Source: Synergistaceae bacterium (GTDB lineage Bacteria > Synergistota > Synergistia > Synergistales > Synergistaceae). Taken from it: DNA of 9,135 nt. A model generated the notes under the pieces. That model saw only the letters and a program-made list of their open reading frames with translations, searched no databases and was not told the DNA's origin. The DNA is taken from contig JAAZCN010000062.1 of NCBI GenBank assembly GCA_012513245.1, forward strand, positions 1 to 9,135, read 5' to 3'. Shown piece by piece: positions 1 through 6,070 of this stretch; position 1 is the stretch's first letter; each line of letters opens with the position of its first letter. A program made the translations under genes and the position numbers.

Positions 1-10
1 GATACCATAT

Positions 11-53
11 AAACATCAGAGGCGAAACCTTATAGTTTTCGCCTCTGATGTTT
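11..53 (-). terminator. Hairpin terminator of the aminotransferase gene
   Basis: A perfect 17-bp inverted repeat (11-27 with 37-53, arms AAACATCAGAGGCGAAA / TTTCGCCTCTGATGTTT) with a 9-nt loop starts one base beyond the aminotransferase stop codon. On the minus strand the 3' arm ends in GTTT and is followed by ATATGG, so the T-tract is poor. The arms are A-rich at one end and T-rich at the other, so the structure could also stop plus-strand transcripts entering from the left. Stem length and position make a transcript-end hairpin the best reading. Confidence 0.7.
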
Positions 54-54
54 A

Positions 55-888
55 TTACATCCATCTCTCAAGATTTGAGAGAAAAAGTTTATGAACGTGT
101 TTTGAAACCGGGCCCGGGAGTCCGTTCCCAATAGTCTGATCTCCGACTCTTATTACCGGAAGGACCTCTTTTAAAGTGCCCGATATAAAAGCTTCGTCAG
201 CTTGGGAAAGCTCGCTCTCAAGGGGGCATCTTTCCTCCACCTTGAAGTTATTTTCCTTCAGGAGGGTTATCACTATTTCTCTGGTTATCCCTCTCAGCAC
301 TCTTCCGACCGGAGCTGTTATGATTTTCCCGTCTTTGCACAGAAAGAAACTGCTTGCAGTGGCTTCCGTTATCTCTCCGTTAATTATGTAGAGAGCTTCG
401 AATTCATTTGACTTTGCTCCGATCATTGACACGTATCCTGTGAGGTAGTTGGTGCTTTTTGCCTCAGGAAAGGGTCTTTGAGTGTAAGTCGGTCTTAAAG
501 CAACTCCGTTATTCAGTTCCTCGGGAGTCAGGACATGTACTTCTTCGAATATCACAAAGAAGTCAGGTTCCGGGAAACGACCGTGGTCATTCACCTGTCC
601 GCCTGTTATATAAGCCTTTATGACCATGTCTTTATCCGGTGCTAAATCATGATTTACGCCTCTTTTTATTATAGCCGGAAGCTCTTTCATGATGCTTTCA
701 GCTTCGATCCCACATTTTTTAGCACTCTCACTCAGGCGTTCAAGATGCTCGTTGAGGGCGAATATTTTTTTCCCGTATGACCTTATAGAATCGAAAACAC
801 CTATCCCGCGAAGGATAACCAGGTCTGTCACAGGAATACAGCATTCCTCCAATGGCATGAACGAACCCCTGTAGAAGCAAATAGACAT
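55..888 (-). CDS. Class IV PLP-dependent aminotransferase (BCAT / D-amino-acid aminotransferase fold)
   Basis: This 277-residue cytoplasmic PLP enzyme has the fold-type IV shared by branched-chain aminotransferase, D-amino-acid aminotransferase and aminodeoxychorismate lyase. The N-terminal YRGSFMPLEE and RGIGVFDSIRSYG-KIFALNEHLERL motifs are typical. The PLP lysine is in AKSTNYL (about Lys144), the cofactor-binding Glu is in GEITEATASSFF (about Glu175), the phosphate-binding segment is RVLRGITRE, and FISGT-KEVLPV follows near the C-terminus. The start was set at 888 because AAAGGG lies 9 nt upstream and the family's usual N-terminus begins here. The in-frame ATG at 948 is probably upstream of the transcript start, and the ATG at 906 is a weaker option. 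Length is normal for the family. The substrate cannot be read from the motifs. It diverges from the Rrf2 regulator, and no functional link is evident. Confidence 0.9.
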   Translation of the reverse strand: MSICFYRGSFMPLEECCIPVTDLVILRGIGVFDSIRSYGKKIFALNEHLERLSESAKKCGIEAESIMKELPAIIKRGVNHDLAPDKDMVIKAYITGGQVNDHGRFPEPDFFVIFEEVHVLTPEELNNGVALRPTYTQRPFPEAKSTNYLTGYVSMIGAKSNEFEALYIINGEITEATASSFFLCKDGKIITAPVGRVLRGITREIVITLLKENNFKVEERCPLESELSQADEAFISGTLKEVLPVIRVGDQTIGNGLPGPVSKHVHKLFLSNLERWM

Positions 889-940
889 AAGTATCAACCC
901 TTTCATAACATGTATTCCACAAAACTTCCAACTAAGGAAC

Positions 941-967
941 ATTATCACTCAACGAAATAAATTGCAA
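941..967 (-). promoter_or_regulatory. Possible promoter of the aminotransferase gene
   Basis: On the minus strand a -10-like GATAAT (941-946) follows a -35-like TTGCAA (962-967) with a short 15-bp spacer. Transcription would begin near 935, upstream of the chosen start at 888. The rest of 889-1034 is AT-rich and shows no other clear signal. Tentative because of the short spacer. Confidence 0.35.
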
Positions 968-1034
968 TCGGAAATAGTAAAGGCTCGATTTCAGCGAATC
1001 AATTTGTTTAGGGAGTCTTAAGTAATTCTACTGA

Positions 1035-1063
1035 TTGAACTGAAAAGCAAAAACAGATATTAT
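1035..1063 (+). promoter_or_regulatory. Sigma-70-type promoter of the Rrf2 regulator gene
   Basis: TTGAAC (1035-1040) and TATTAT (1058-1063) are separated by exactly 17 bp. Each differs from the housekeeping consensus by few bases. Transcription would start near 1070, immediately at the palindromic operator that follows, leaving a leader of about 48 nt. This is the best-formed promoter in the window and probably drives the regulator, possibly also the downstream ferredoxin-hcp pair. Confidence 0.65.
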
Positions 1064-1068
1064 TACAA

Positions 1069-1098
1069 TTAAGATATTAAGGTATCTTAATACCTTAA
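1069..1098 (+). promoter_or_regulatory. Overlapping palindromic operator at the regulator promoter
   Basis: Two perfect inverted repeats share arms. TTAAGATA (1069-1076) pairs with TATCTTAA (1083-1090) across 6 nt, and TTAAGGTAT (1077-1085) pairs with ATACCTTAA (1090-1098) across 4 nt. Seen another way, a TTAAGRTAT unit occurs at 1069 and 1077 and inverted at 1090-1098. The block starts at the predicted transcription start, where a bound dimer would block initiation. Rrf2 proteins bind such AT-rich dyads as dimers and often autoregulate. That the adjacent Rrf2 protein binds here is inference. Confidence 0.6.
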
Positions 1099-1117
1099 TT
1101 AGGATAGGTGGTAAAAC

Positions 1118-1528
1118 ATGGCCAAGGTGGCAGGTTTTAGCGAGGCGACATATATAGGACTTCACGCAATGGTCCTTATAGCACAAAAAAATGGCGAAAG
1201 GATATCGATAAGGGACATGGCGGAGGCTATGTGCGTGTCGGAGGCACATCTTGCCAAGGTTGTTATGAGGCTTGCCCACACAGGTCTTATAAGCACTACA
1301 AGAGGACCCGGCGGAGGAGCGGTACTTGCTAAAAAACCAAAAGAGATCAGTTTTTTGGATATCGTAGAGGCAATAGAGGGTCCGTTGGAAAATTCGAATT
1401 GCGTTTTTGGAAAAAGTAAGTGCTCTCACAATGAGTGCATATTCGGGGATTTCCTTGTAAAGATGACAAAAGAAGCGAAAGAATGGCTCAGATCCAAAAC
1501 GTTGGATGGGTTTTTAAAAAAGACTTAA
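1118..1528 (+). CDS. Rrf2-family Fe-S transcriptional regulator (IscR/NsrR-like)
   Basis: This is a 136-residue winged-helix DNA-binding protein of the Rrf2 family, of normal length. The N-terminal winged helix spans about residues 10-75: the recognition region ISIRDMAEAMCVSEAHLAKV, then the wing LISTTRGPGGGAVLA. The family signature ISFLDIVEAIEGP lies at about 77-89. A cluster-binding loop follows with Cys95, Cys102 and Cys107 (CX6CX4C) and His104 between them. IscR and NsrR use three Cys plus one further ligand for a 2Fe-2S or 4Fe-4S cluster. The ATG at 1118 is supported by AGGTGG 6 nt upstream. It lies directly before a ferredoxin and hcp. NsrR-type NO sensors commonly control hcp, so an NO/redox sensor is the favoured role, but the exact subfamily is not decided by sequence alone. 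Cys39 in the DNA-binding domain is an additional thiol. Confidence 0.92.
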   Translation: MAKVAGFSEATYIGLHAMVLIAQKNGERISIRDMAEAMCVSEAHLAKVVMRLAHTGLISTTRGPGGGAVLAKKPKEISFLDIVEAIEGPLENSNCVFGKSKCSHNECIFGDFLVKMTKEAKEWLRSKTLDGFLKKT

Positions 1529-1583
1529 TTTCCCCTGTGGCTCAAATCGTGCTATCTGATGCCGGCGGTAGTATCGTCGGGAG

Positions 1584-1627
1584 TTAATTGGAAATCTATT
1601 GCAAATCGATTGCGATTCGATTGTCAG
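1584..1627 (+). repeat. 11-bp tandem repeat array, plus strand, four units
   Basis: Four consecutive 11-mers: TTAATTGGAAA (1584), TCTATTGCAAA (1595), TCGATTGCGAT (1606) and TCGATTGTCAG (1617). The conserved part is the first seven bases (consensus TCKATTG), followed by four looser bases that tend to CAAA. Unit length equals about one helical turn, so all cores face the same side of the DNA. Confidence 0.7.
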
Positions 1628-1704
1628 GACCAAAAGATACCCGCTCAGTTGTGCACGTAGATAACGGGAGAAAATATGTCGAGACGATAAAAAAGTCTTT
1701 GATC

Positions 1705-1748
1705 CCAACAACTGATTTGCAACCGACTCCCCACAGATTTGCTATCGA
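1705..1748 (-). repeat. 11-bp tandem repeat array, minus strand, four units
   Basis: Reading the minus strand from 1748: TCGATAGCAAA (1748-1738), TCTGTGGGGAG (1737-1727), TCGGTTGCAAA (1726-1716), TCAGTTGTTGG (1715-1705). Units one and three match the plus-strand consensus best, unit two is degenerate. The orientation is opposite to the other two arrays. Confidence 0.65.
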
Positions 1749-1770
1749 TTCCCCCTCTGCCGGCCGGAGG

Positions 1771-1803
1771 TCTATTGCAAATAGGTTGGAAGTCAATAGT
1801 TAA
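1771..1803 (+). repeat. 11-bp tandem repeat array, plus strand, three units
   Basis: Three consecutive 11-mers: TCTATTGCAAA (1771), TAGGTTGGAAG (1782), TCAATAGTTAA (1793). The first is identical to the unit at 1595; the identity extends over 12 bases (1595-1606 and 1771-1782). This array lies 52-84 bp upstream of the ferredoxin start codon, a position fitting a regulatory site for that gene. Confidence 0.6.
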
Positions 1804-1854
1804 ATCAAAAACAGAGACAGAAAGAAAATCCAAAAAAACCAGGAGGGCTGATCT

Positions 1855-2592
1855 ATGAGAAAGATAATAAAGATCGACGAAGAAAAATGTGACGGATGCG
1901 GACAGTGCGCTGACGCGTGTCACGAAGGTGCCATAGTAATGGAAAACGGTAAAGCAAAACTGGTAAGCGATAGTTACTGCGACGGTCTGGGTGACTGTAT
2001 AGGGGAATGTCCCCGTGGAGCGATATCCTTCGAGATGAGAGAAGCTGCTGCTTATGATGAAGCAGCGGTGAAGGCAAGGATGGCGGCGAAGAAAAAGGAG
2101 CCATGCAGCGATACACTGGCCTGTGGATGTCCGGGATCGATGGCTCAGGAACTGAAACCCGAGAAGCCCGTGCAGAAAGAAGAGAAAACCTCGTGCAGGC
2201 AGGAATCAGAGCTTCTCAACTGGCCCGTGCAGCTCTCTCTCGTACCGGTCCGGGCACCATACCTTGAAGGTGCGAAGCTTCTTATTGCTGCGGACTGTAC
2301 CGCTTTCGCATGTCCCAATTTCCACAAAGACCTGCTCCCCGGGAAGGTATGCCTGGTTGGATGTCCAAAACTGGACGAAGTGGAACCATATATTGAAAAA
2401 CTTGCACAGATCATCAAGCTCAACCACATAGAAGAGATCGATGTGGCATATATGGAGGTTCCCTGCTGCGGCGGACTTGTCAAGCTTGTTGATACAGCTG
2501 TAAAGAGATCAGGTGCAGCAGTAACTACGAAGTTAATAAAACTTTCACTTAAGGGCAAATTTCTTGAGGTAAGGCAGATATTCCCTAATTAG
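1855..2592 (+). CDS. Hcp-associated 4Fe-4S ferredoxin-like protein
   Basis: A 245-residue soluble iron-sulfur protein of the type often found directly beside hcp in anaerobes, and a likely electron carrier for Hcp (inferred from context). Residues 1-60 form a bacterial ferredoxin domain. Motif one is CDGCGQCADAC (Cys12, 15, 18, 22). Motif two is CDGLGDCIGECP, with Cys42, 48 and 52 but Leu45 where a second cysteine is usual, so the second cluster may be incomplete or 3Fe-4S. From my memory of the family, the CDGLG form recurs in it. A linker holds CSDTLACGCPGS (Cys84, 90, 92). Residues 120-245 form a conserved C-terminal domain beginning WPVQLSLVP, with ADCTAFAC, GCPKLD and VPCCGGL. The ATG at 1855 has a strong AGGAGGG 7 nt upstream. 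The gene ends 55 nt before the hcp start, suggesting co-transcription. Confidence 0.88.
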   Translation: MRKIIKIDEEKCDGCGQCADACHEGAIVMENGKAKLVSDSYCDGLGDCIGECPRGAISFEMREAAAYDEAAVKARMAAKKKEPCSDTLACGCPGSMAQELKPEKPVQKEEKTSCRQESELLNWPVQLSLVPVRAPYLEGAKLLIAADCTAFACPNFHKDLLPGKVCLVGCPKLDEVEPYIEKLAQIIKLNHIEEIDVAYMEVPCCGGLVKLVDTAVKRSGAAVTTKLIKLSLKGKFLEVRQIFPN

Positions 2593-2622
2593 GGGCTTTT
2601 TCTAAAACGCCGAAATATCGGC
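2583..2622 (+). promoter_or_regulatory. Palindrome and small hairpin between ferredoxin and hcp genes
   Basis: CCCTAATTAGGG (2583-2594) is a perfect 12-bp palindrome overlapping the ferredoxin stop codon and followed by a short T-rich stretch. A 5-bp stem, GCCGA/TCGGC with a 4-nt loop (2609-2622), comes next. Neither is strong enough to be called a terminator. They may tune transcript processing, or the palindrome may be a protein site; it resembles CCTTAATTAGG (1093-1103) in the regulator leader. Confidence 0.35.
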
Positions 2623-2647
2623 AGAATATAAAAGGAGAGTGACTTTA

Positions 2648-4249
2648 ATGTTTTGTTATCAGTGTGAACAGGCGGCAAAAGGAACAGGATGCACAGTGAC
2701 GGGAGTATGCGGCAAAGACCCGCAGACAGCATCGCTGCAGGACCTTCTTCTCTATGAAACAATGGTTCTTTCAAAAGCAGCTCTTGAGTCAGGAAATAAT
2801 TCCGACGAGGTGGCCAAGATGGTCATCGAAAATTTGTTTACAACAATTACAAACGTAAACTTCGATCCCGAGACTCTTGCAGATCTGGTAAGAAAGACAA
2901 GGAAAGCCACAGATAAATTTGCCGGCGGTTGTTCATGCTGCTGCGGATGCGGCACTTCTGATGATCCAACCACTGAAGAGCTTATCGAAGAAGGGGAAGA
3001 ATTTTCACCTCAGGCGGACATAGATAAATACGGCGCTGACCTCGGCGGTCTTAAATGGCTTGCTGTTTACGGTTTGAAGGGTGTCGCAGCATATGCTGAC
3101 CACGCATGGATACTTGGACAGAAGGACAGAGAAGTCAACAAGTTTTTCCTCGAAGCTATGTCTGAGCTGCTTGACGAAAATATCAGCGTAGACTCAATGC
3201 TGGCACTCAATCTCAAAGTAGGCGAAGTGAACCTTAAGGTAATGGAAATGCTCGATGCAGCCAATACCGGCACATACGGACACCCCGAACCTACGATGGT
3301 CAGGGTGACTCCTGTCAAAGGCAAAGCGATCCTTGTCTCGGGACACGACCTTGTCGATCTTGAAGAATTGCTGAAGCAGACAGAGGGCAAGGGGATCAAT
3401 GTTTATACACATGGCGAAATGCTTCCCTGCAATGCATATCCCGGTCTCAAGAAATACCCCCATCTTGTGGGTAATTACGGTGGAGCTTGGCAGGATCAGC
3501 AGAAAGAGTTTAACGAATTCCCAGGTTCAATACTGATGACAACAAACTGCATTCAGGAGCCCAGGGAGAGTTACATGACAAGGATCTTCACATGCGGACT
3601 TGTCCAGTGGCCCGGAGCAGTACACGTTGAAAACAGAGATTTTGCTCCTGTAATAAAGGCCGCACTCGAAGCTCCCGGATTTACCGAAGATGCGCCTGAA
3701 AAGAGAATCATGATCGGTTTTGCCCGTAATTCAGTCCTTGGCGCGGCAGGCAAGGTAGTAGAGCTTGTCAACGCCGGAAAGATCCGCCACTTCTTTCTCG
3801 TTGGAGGCTGTGACGGAGCCAAGTCAGGCCGCAATTACTACACGGAGTTTGCTGAAAATGCTCCAAAGGATACTGTGATTTTAACGCTTGCTTGCGGTAA
3901 ATTCCGCTTCAACAAGCTTGAATTCGGAGAAATCGAAGGGATCCCCCGCCTTCTTGACTGCGGACAGTGCAATGATGCCTATTCCGCGATAAAGATAGCT
4001 GTAGCACTTGCGGACGCCTTCAAGACGGACGTTAACGGACTTCCGCTCTCAATGATCCTTTCATGGTATGAGCAGAAGGCTGTATGTATCCTTCTCACAC
4101 TGCTCCATCTTGGAATAAAGAACATCAGGCTTGGCCCCACGCTCCCTGCATTCATCGGCCCTGCAGTCCTTGATGTGCTTGTCCAGAAATTCGGGATAAA
4201 GCCGATCGGAACAGCGGAAGAGGATCTTAAGGCGATACTCGGTCAATAA
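2648..4249 (+). CDS. hcp: Hydroxylamine reductase / hybrid-cluster protein, class I
   Basis: Hcp reduces hydroxylamine and, in better supported physiological work, NO, using a hybrid Fe-S-O cluster in the cytoplasm. The protein has 533 residues, close to the usual 550. Cys3, 6, 15 and 21 (CX2CX8CX5C) are the proximal 4Fe-4S ligands that define class I. All eight hybrid-cluster ligands are recognisable: His233 (SGHDL), Glu257 (THGEMLP), Cys301 (TTNC), Cys388 (VGGCDGAKSGR, the persulfide cysteine), Cys416 (LACGKFRF), Cys441 (CGQCNDAYSA), and Glu475 and Lys477 (SWYEQKA). The ATG at 2648 is preferred over the in-frame GTG at 2639: MFCYQCEQ is the canonical N-terminus and GGAGAG lies about 9 nt upstream. 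Residues 95-101 hold five cysteines in seven positions (CSCCCGC), denser than I expect. It is probably expressed with the ferredoxin and controlled by the Rrf2 protein. Confidence 0.97.
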   Translation: MFCYQCEQAAKGTGCTVTGVCGKDPQTASLQDLLLYETMVLSKAALESGNNSDEVAKMVIENLFTTITNVNFDPETLADLVRKTRKATDKFAGGCSCCCGCGTSDDPTTEELIEEGEEFSPQADIDKYGADLGGLKWLAVYGLKGVAAYADHAWILGQKDREVNKFFLEAMSELLDENISVDSMLALNLKVGEVNLKVMEMLDAANTGTYGHPEPTMVRVTPVKGKAILVSGHDLVDLEELLKQTEGKGINVYTHGEMLPCNAYPGLKKYPHLVGNYGGAWQDQQKEFNEFPGSILMTTNCIQEPRESYMTRIFTCGLVQWPGAVHVENRDFAPVIKAALEAPGFTEDAPEKRIMIGFARNSVLGAAGKVVELVNAGKIRHFFLVGGCDGAKSGRNYYTEFAENAPKDTVILTLACGKFRFNKLEFGEIEGIPRLLDCGQCNDAYSAIKIAVALADAFKTDVNGLPLSMILSWYEQKAVCILLTLLHLGIKNIRLGPTLPAFIGPAVLDVLVQKFGIKPIGTAEEDLKAILGQ

Positions 4250-4283
4250 ACAAAAAGCGGATATAAAGCCCGGACCATAACGC

Positions 4284-4332
4284 AAAAAAATGGGACCCGT
4301 TCAGGCAGTTTTAAAGCCTGGTCCGGGTCCCA
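4284..4332 (-). terminator. Terminator of pgm, shared with convergent hcp
   Basis: TGGGACCCG (4291-4299) pairs with CGGGTCCCA (4324-4332), with an inner CAGGC/GCCTG pair (4302-4306 with 4316-4320). On the minus strand the hairpin is followed by seven T (4290-4284), a textbook intrinsic terminator for pgm, 66 nt past its stop. On the plus strand it is followed by AAAATATTT, so termination of hcp here would be weaker. The 3' portion TGGTCCGGG (4319-4327) can alternatively pair with CCCGGACCA (4269-4277). Confidence 0.85.
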
Positions 4333-4397
4333 AAATATTTGATAATAGACTGCTCCTATCCAACAGAAATTGATTCTGATCTCTCCTGAGAAAGGAC

Positions 4398-6008
4398 TTA
4401 ATTCCCTATAGCTTTTGCGACGATCTCTTTTGCCTCTTCGTTTATCGCGTCAAGGTGTTCGCGGCTTATAAGGCTTTCCGCATAGATCTTGTAGATCTCT
4501 TCTGTTCCTGAGGGCCTGGCGGCGAACCATCCGTTCTCGGTCGTAACCTTGAGGCCGTCAATAGGTGCTCCGTTTCCCGGAGCAGTCGTCATTTTGAGGG
4601 ATATCTTTTCTCCCGCCAAAATGTCTGCTGTAACATTTGAGGGCGAAAGTTTTTTCAGTTTGTTTTTTTCTTCGTTTGAAGCAGGTGCATCTATGCGAGA
4701 ATAATAGGAATGTCCGAATTTCTCCGTGAGTCTACTGTAATGTTCAGCAGGGTTTTTCCCTGTCACTGCAGTTATTTCAGCTGCCAAAAGGTCCATTACG
4801 AAACCATCCTTGTCTGTCGTCCACACTGTTCCGTCCTTCTTCAGGAATGTTGCTCCGGCGCTCTCTTCTCCTCCAAAACCCAGCATGCCGGACATCAGTC
4901 CGTCGACGAACCATTTAAATCCTACCGGAACTTCGTAGAGCTTCCTGCCTATGGAATCCACGGTTTTGTCGATTATCGAGCTTGAGACAAGTGTCTTGCC
5001 TGCCATGCAGTTATCACCCCAGCCTGAGCGGTGAGTGAAGAGATACTCAATTGCGGTTGCCAGATAGGCGTTGGGAGGCATCAGGCCTTCTTTTGTTACA
5101 ATTCCATGGCGGTCATAATCCGGGTCATTACCGAATGCTATGTCATATTTATCTTTGAGGGCGACGAGATTTGCCATCGCATATGGAGATGAACAGTCCA
5201 TGCGGATTTTGCCGTCGTGATCAAGCGGCATAAAAGAAAATGTCGGGTCGACATACTTGTTTATTACATCGATGTCCAGTCGCCATATATCAGCTATCGG
5301 CTCCCAGAAGTGTACTCCGGAGCCTCCCATAGGGTCCGCAGCTATCTTTAGTCCCGAACTGCGGATCGCATCGATATCGATCATCTCCTGAAGCCCCTTC
5401 ACGTAGGGAACGATGTAGTCAATGGACTGCACATTGTCAGATAACAGGGCTTTATTAAAGTCCATTCTCTTAACGTCTTTGAGACCGTTCGCTATGATCT
5501 CGTTTGCCCTTTTTTCTATCATTGAGGTTATTTCGGTGTTTGCAGGGCCACCGGAGGGAGGGTTATATTTGAATCCGCCGTCTTCGGGCGGATTGTGCGA
5601 AGGTGTGATGACTACTCCGTCAGCGACAGGGGCACCGGAACCTTTATTCCAGGAGAGTATCGCGTGGGAAATTACCGGCGTAGGCGTATATCCGAAGCCG
5701 CTCTGGATACGGACAAGGACTCCGTTGGCCGCAAAGACCTCGACACTTGTCCTCAGAGCCGGCTCGGAAAGGGCGTGTGTGTCCATACCGATAAAAAGAG
5801 GACCACCTATGCCGTTTGTTTTTCTGTACTCGGATATAGCCTGAGAAATGGCTATTATGTGGTCTTCGTTGAAACTATTCCTTAATGAAGACCCCCTGTG
5901 TCCTGATGTTCCGAACGATACCCTGTTCGATGGGTCAGCAGGATCCGGATGCTTGGTATAGTACATAGTAATTAGCCTTGGGATATTAGTAACGGGTCTT
6001 TTTGACAT
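4398..6008 (-). CDS. pgm: Phosphoglucomutase, alpha-D-phosphohexomutase family
   Basis: Interconverts glucose-1-phosphate and glucose-6-phosphate, linking glycolysis to glycogen and envelope sugar-nucleotide synthesis. At 536 residues it matches the enterobacterial Pgm type (about 546) closely and is collinear with it. Visible motifs: FGTSGHRGSS near the N-terminus; the phosphoserine loop VVITPSHNPPEDGG (about Ser137); the Mg2+-binding DPDYDRHG (Asp295, 297, 299); the metal-proximal GFKWFVDG; the sugar-binding GGEESAGATF (about 379-388); and the phosphate-binding RPSGTEEIYKIY (about 498). The start at 6008 is chosen because AGAGGTG (6015-6021) is well spaced before it. The GTG at 6017 overlaps that site, and the ATG at 6014 is too close. 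All catalytic residues are intact. It stands as a single transcription unit with its own promoter and terminator. Confidence 0.96.
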   Translation of the reverse strand: MSKRPVTNIPRLITMYYTKHPDPADPSNRVSFGTSGHRGSSLRNSFNEDHIIAISQAISEYRKTNGIGGPLFIGMDTHALSEPALRTSVEVFAANGVLVRIQSGFGYTPTPVISHAILSWNKGSGAPVADGVVITPSHNPPEDGGFKYNPPSGGPANTEITSMIEKRANEIIANGLKDVKRMDFNKALLSDNVQSIDYIVPYVKGLQEMIDIDAIRSSGLKIAADPMGGSGVHFWEPIADIWRLDIDVINKYVDPTFSFMPLDHDGKIRMDCSSPYAMANLVALKDKYDIAFGNDPDYDRHGIVTKEGLMPPNAYLATAIEYLFTHRSGWGDNCMAGKTLVSSSIIDKTVDSIGRKLYEVPVGFKWFVDGLMSGMLGFGGEESAGATFLKKDGTVWTTDKDGFVMDLLAAEITAVTGKNPAEHYSRLTEKFGHSYYSRIDAPASNEEKNKLKKLSPSNVTADILAGEKISLKMTTAPGNGAPIDGLKVTTENGWFAARPSGTEEIYKIYAESLISREHLDAINEEAKEIVAKAIGN

Positions 6009-6070
6009 GACCATCACCTCTTGGTTGATATTTTAAACGCAAAAAGAGAGCAAAGATAGCCCGGAAACAG

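Larger units (their letters stand above)
1529..1854. other. Repeat-bearing intergenic region between regulator and ferredoxin genes
   Basis: This is 326 bp of non-coding DNA. It contains three arrays of an 11-bp repeat (listed separately), two GC-rich blocks with TGCCGGC (1560-1566 and 1758-1764), and a matching TGCTATC upstream of each (1550-1556 and 1740-1746). The right and left parts therefore look like divergent copies of one unit (TGCTATC, TGCCGGC, then TCTATTGCAAAT in the same order). I see no clear intrinsic terminator for the regulator and no convincing promoter for the ferredoxin gene. Open frames across it start at TTG codons without a ribosome site and read through the repeats, so no protein is called. 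Confidence 0.6.

Noticed and set aside
889..948. Upstream in-frame starts for the aminotransferase (948 and 906)
   Set aside because: The region lies over or next to the predicted promoter, the added residues do not match the family, and AAAGGG precedes 888. 906 remains a minor alternative.
1028..1429. 133-codon minus-strand frame opposite the Rrf2 regulator
   Set aside because: It is antisense to a clear family member and covers the promoter and operator, and its protein is Cys/His/Tyr-rich without family resemblance. I take it as a shadow frame.
1529..1583. Terminator for the Rrf2 gene
   Set aside because: The GC-rich GCCGGCGG segment does not form a stable stem followed by a T-run on the plus strand, so readthrough into the ferredoxin gene remains possible.
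1588..1803. 71-codon open frame in the regulator-ferredoxin gap
   Set aside because: It begins with TTG, has no ribosome site, and its residues simply read through the 11-bp DNA repeats, giving echoing I-A-N-R/I-A-I-R peptides. Frames on the opposite strand are just as open.
1584..1803. CRISPR array or integron attachment sites
   Set aside because: The units are 11 bp and directly adjacent without unique spacers, and no cas or integrase gene is present.
2639..2647. GTG start for hcp, three codons upstream
   Set aside because: It abuts the ribosome site and would add M-T-L ahead of the canonical MFCYQCEQ N-terminus.
5422..5885. Plus-strand open frames within pgm
   Set aside because: They are antisense to highly conserved phosphoglucomutase sequence, have no ribosome sites, and encode nothing recognisable.
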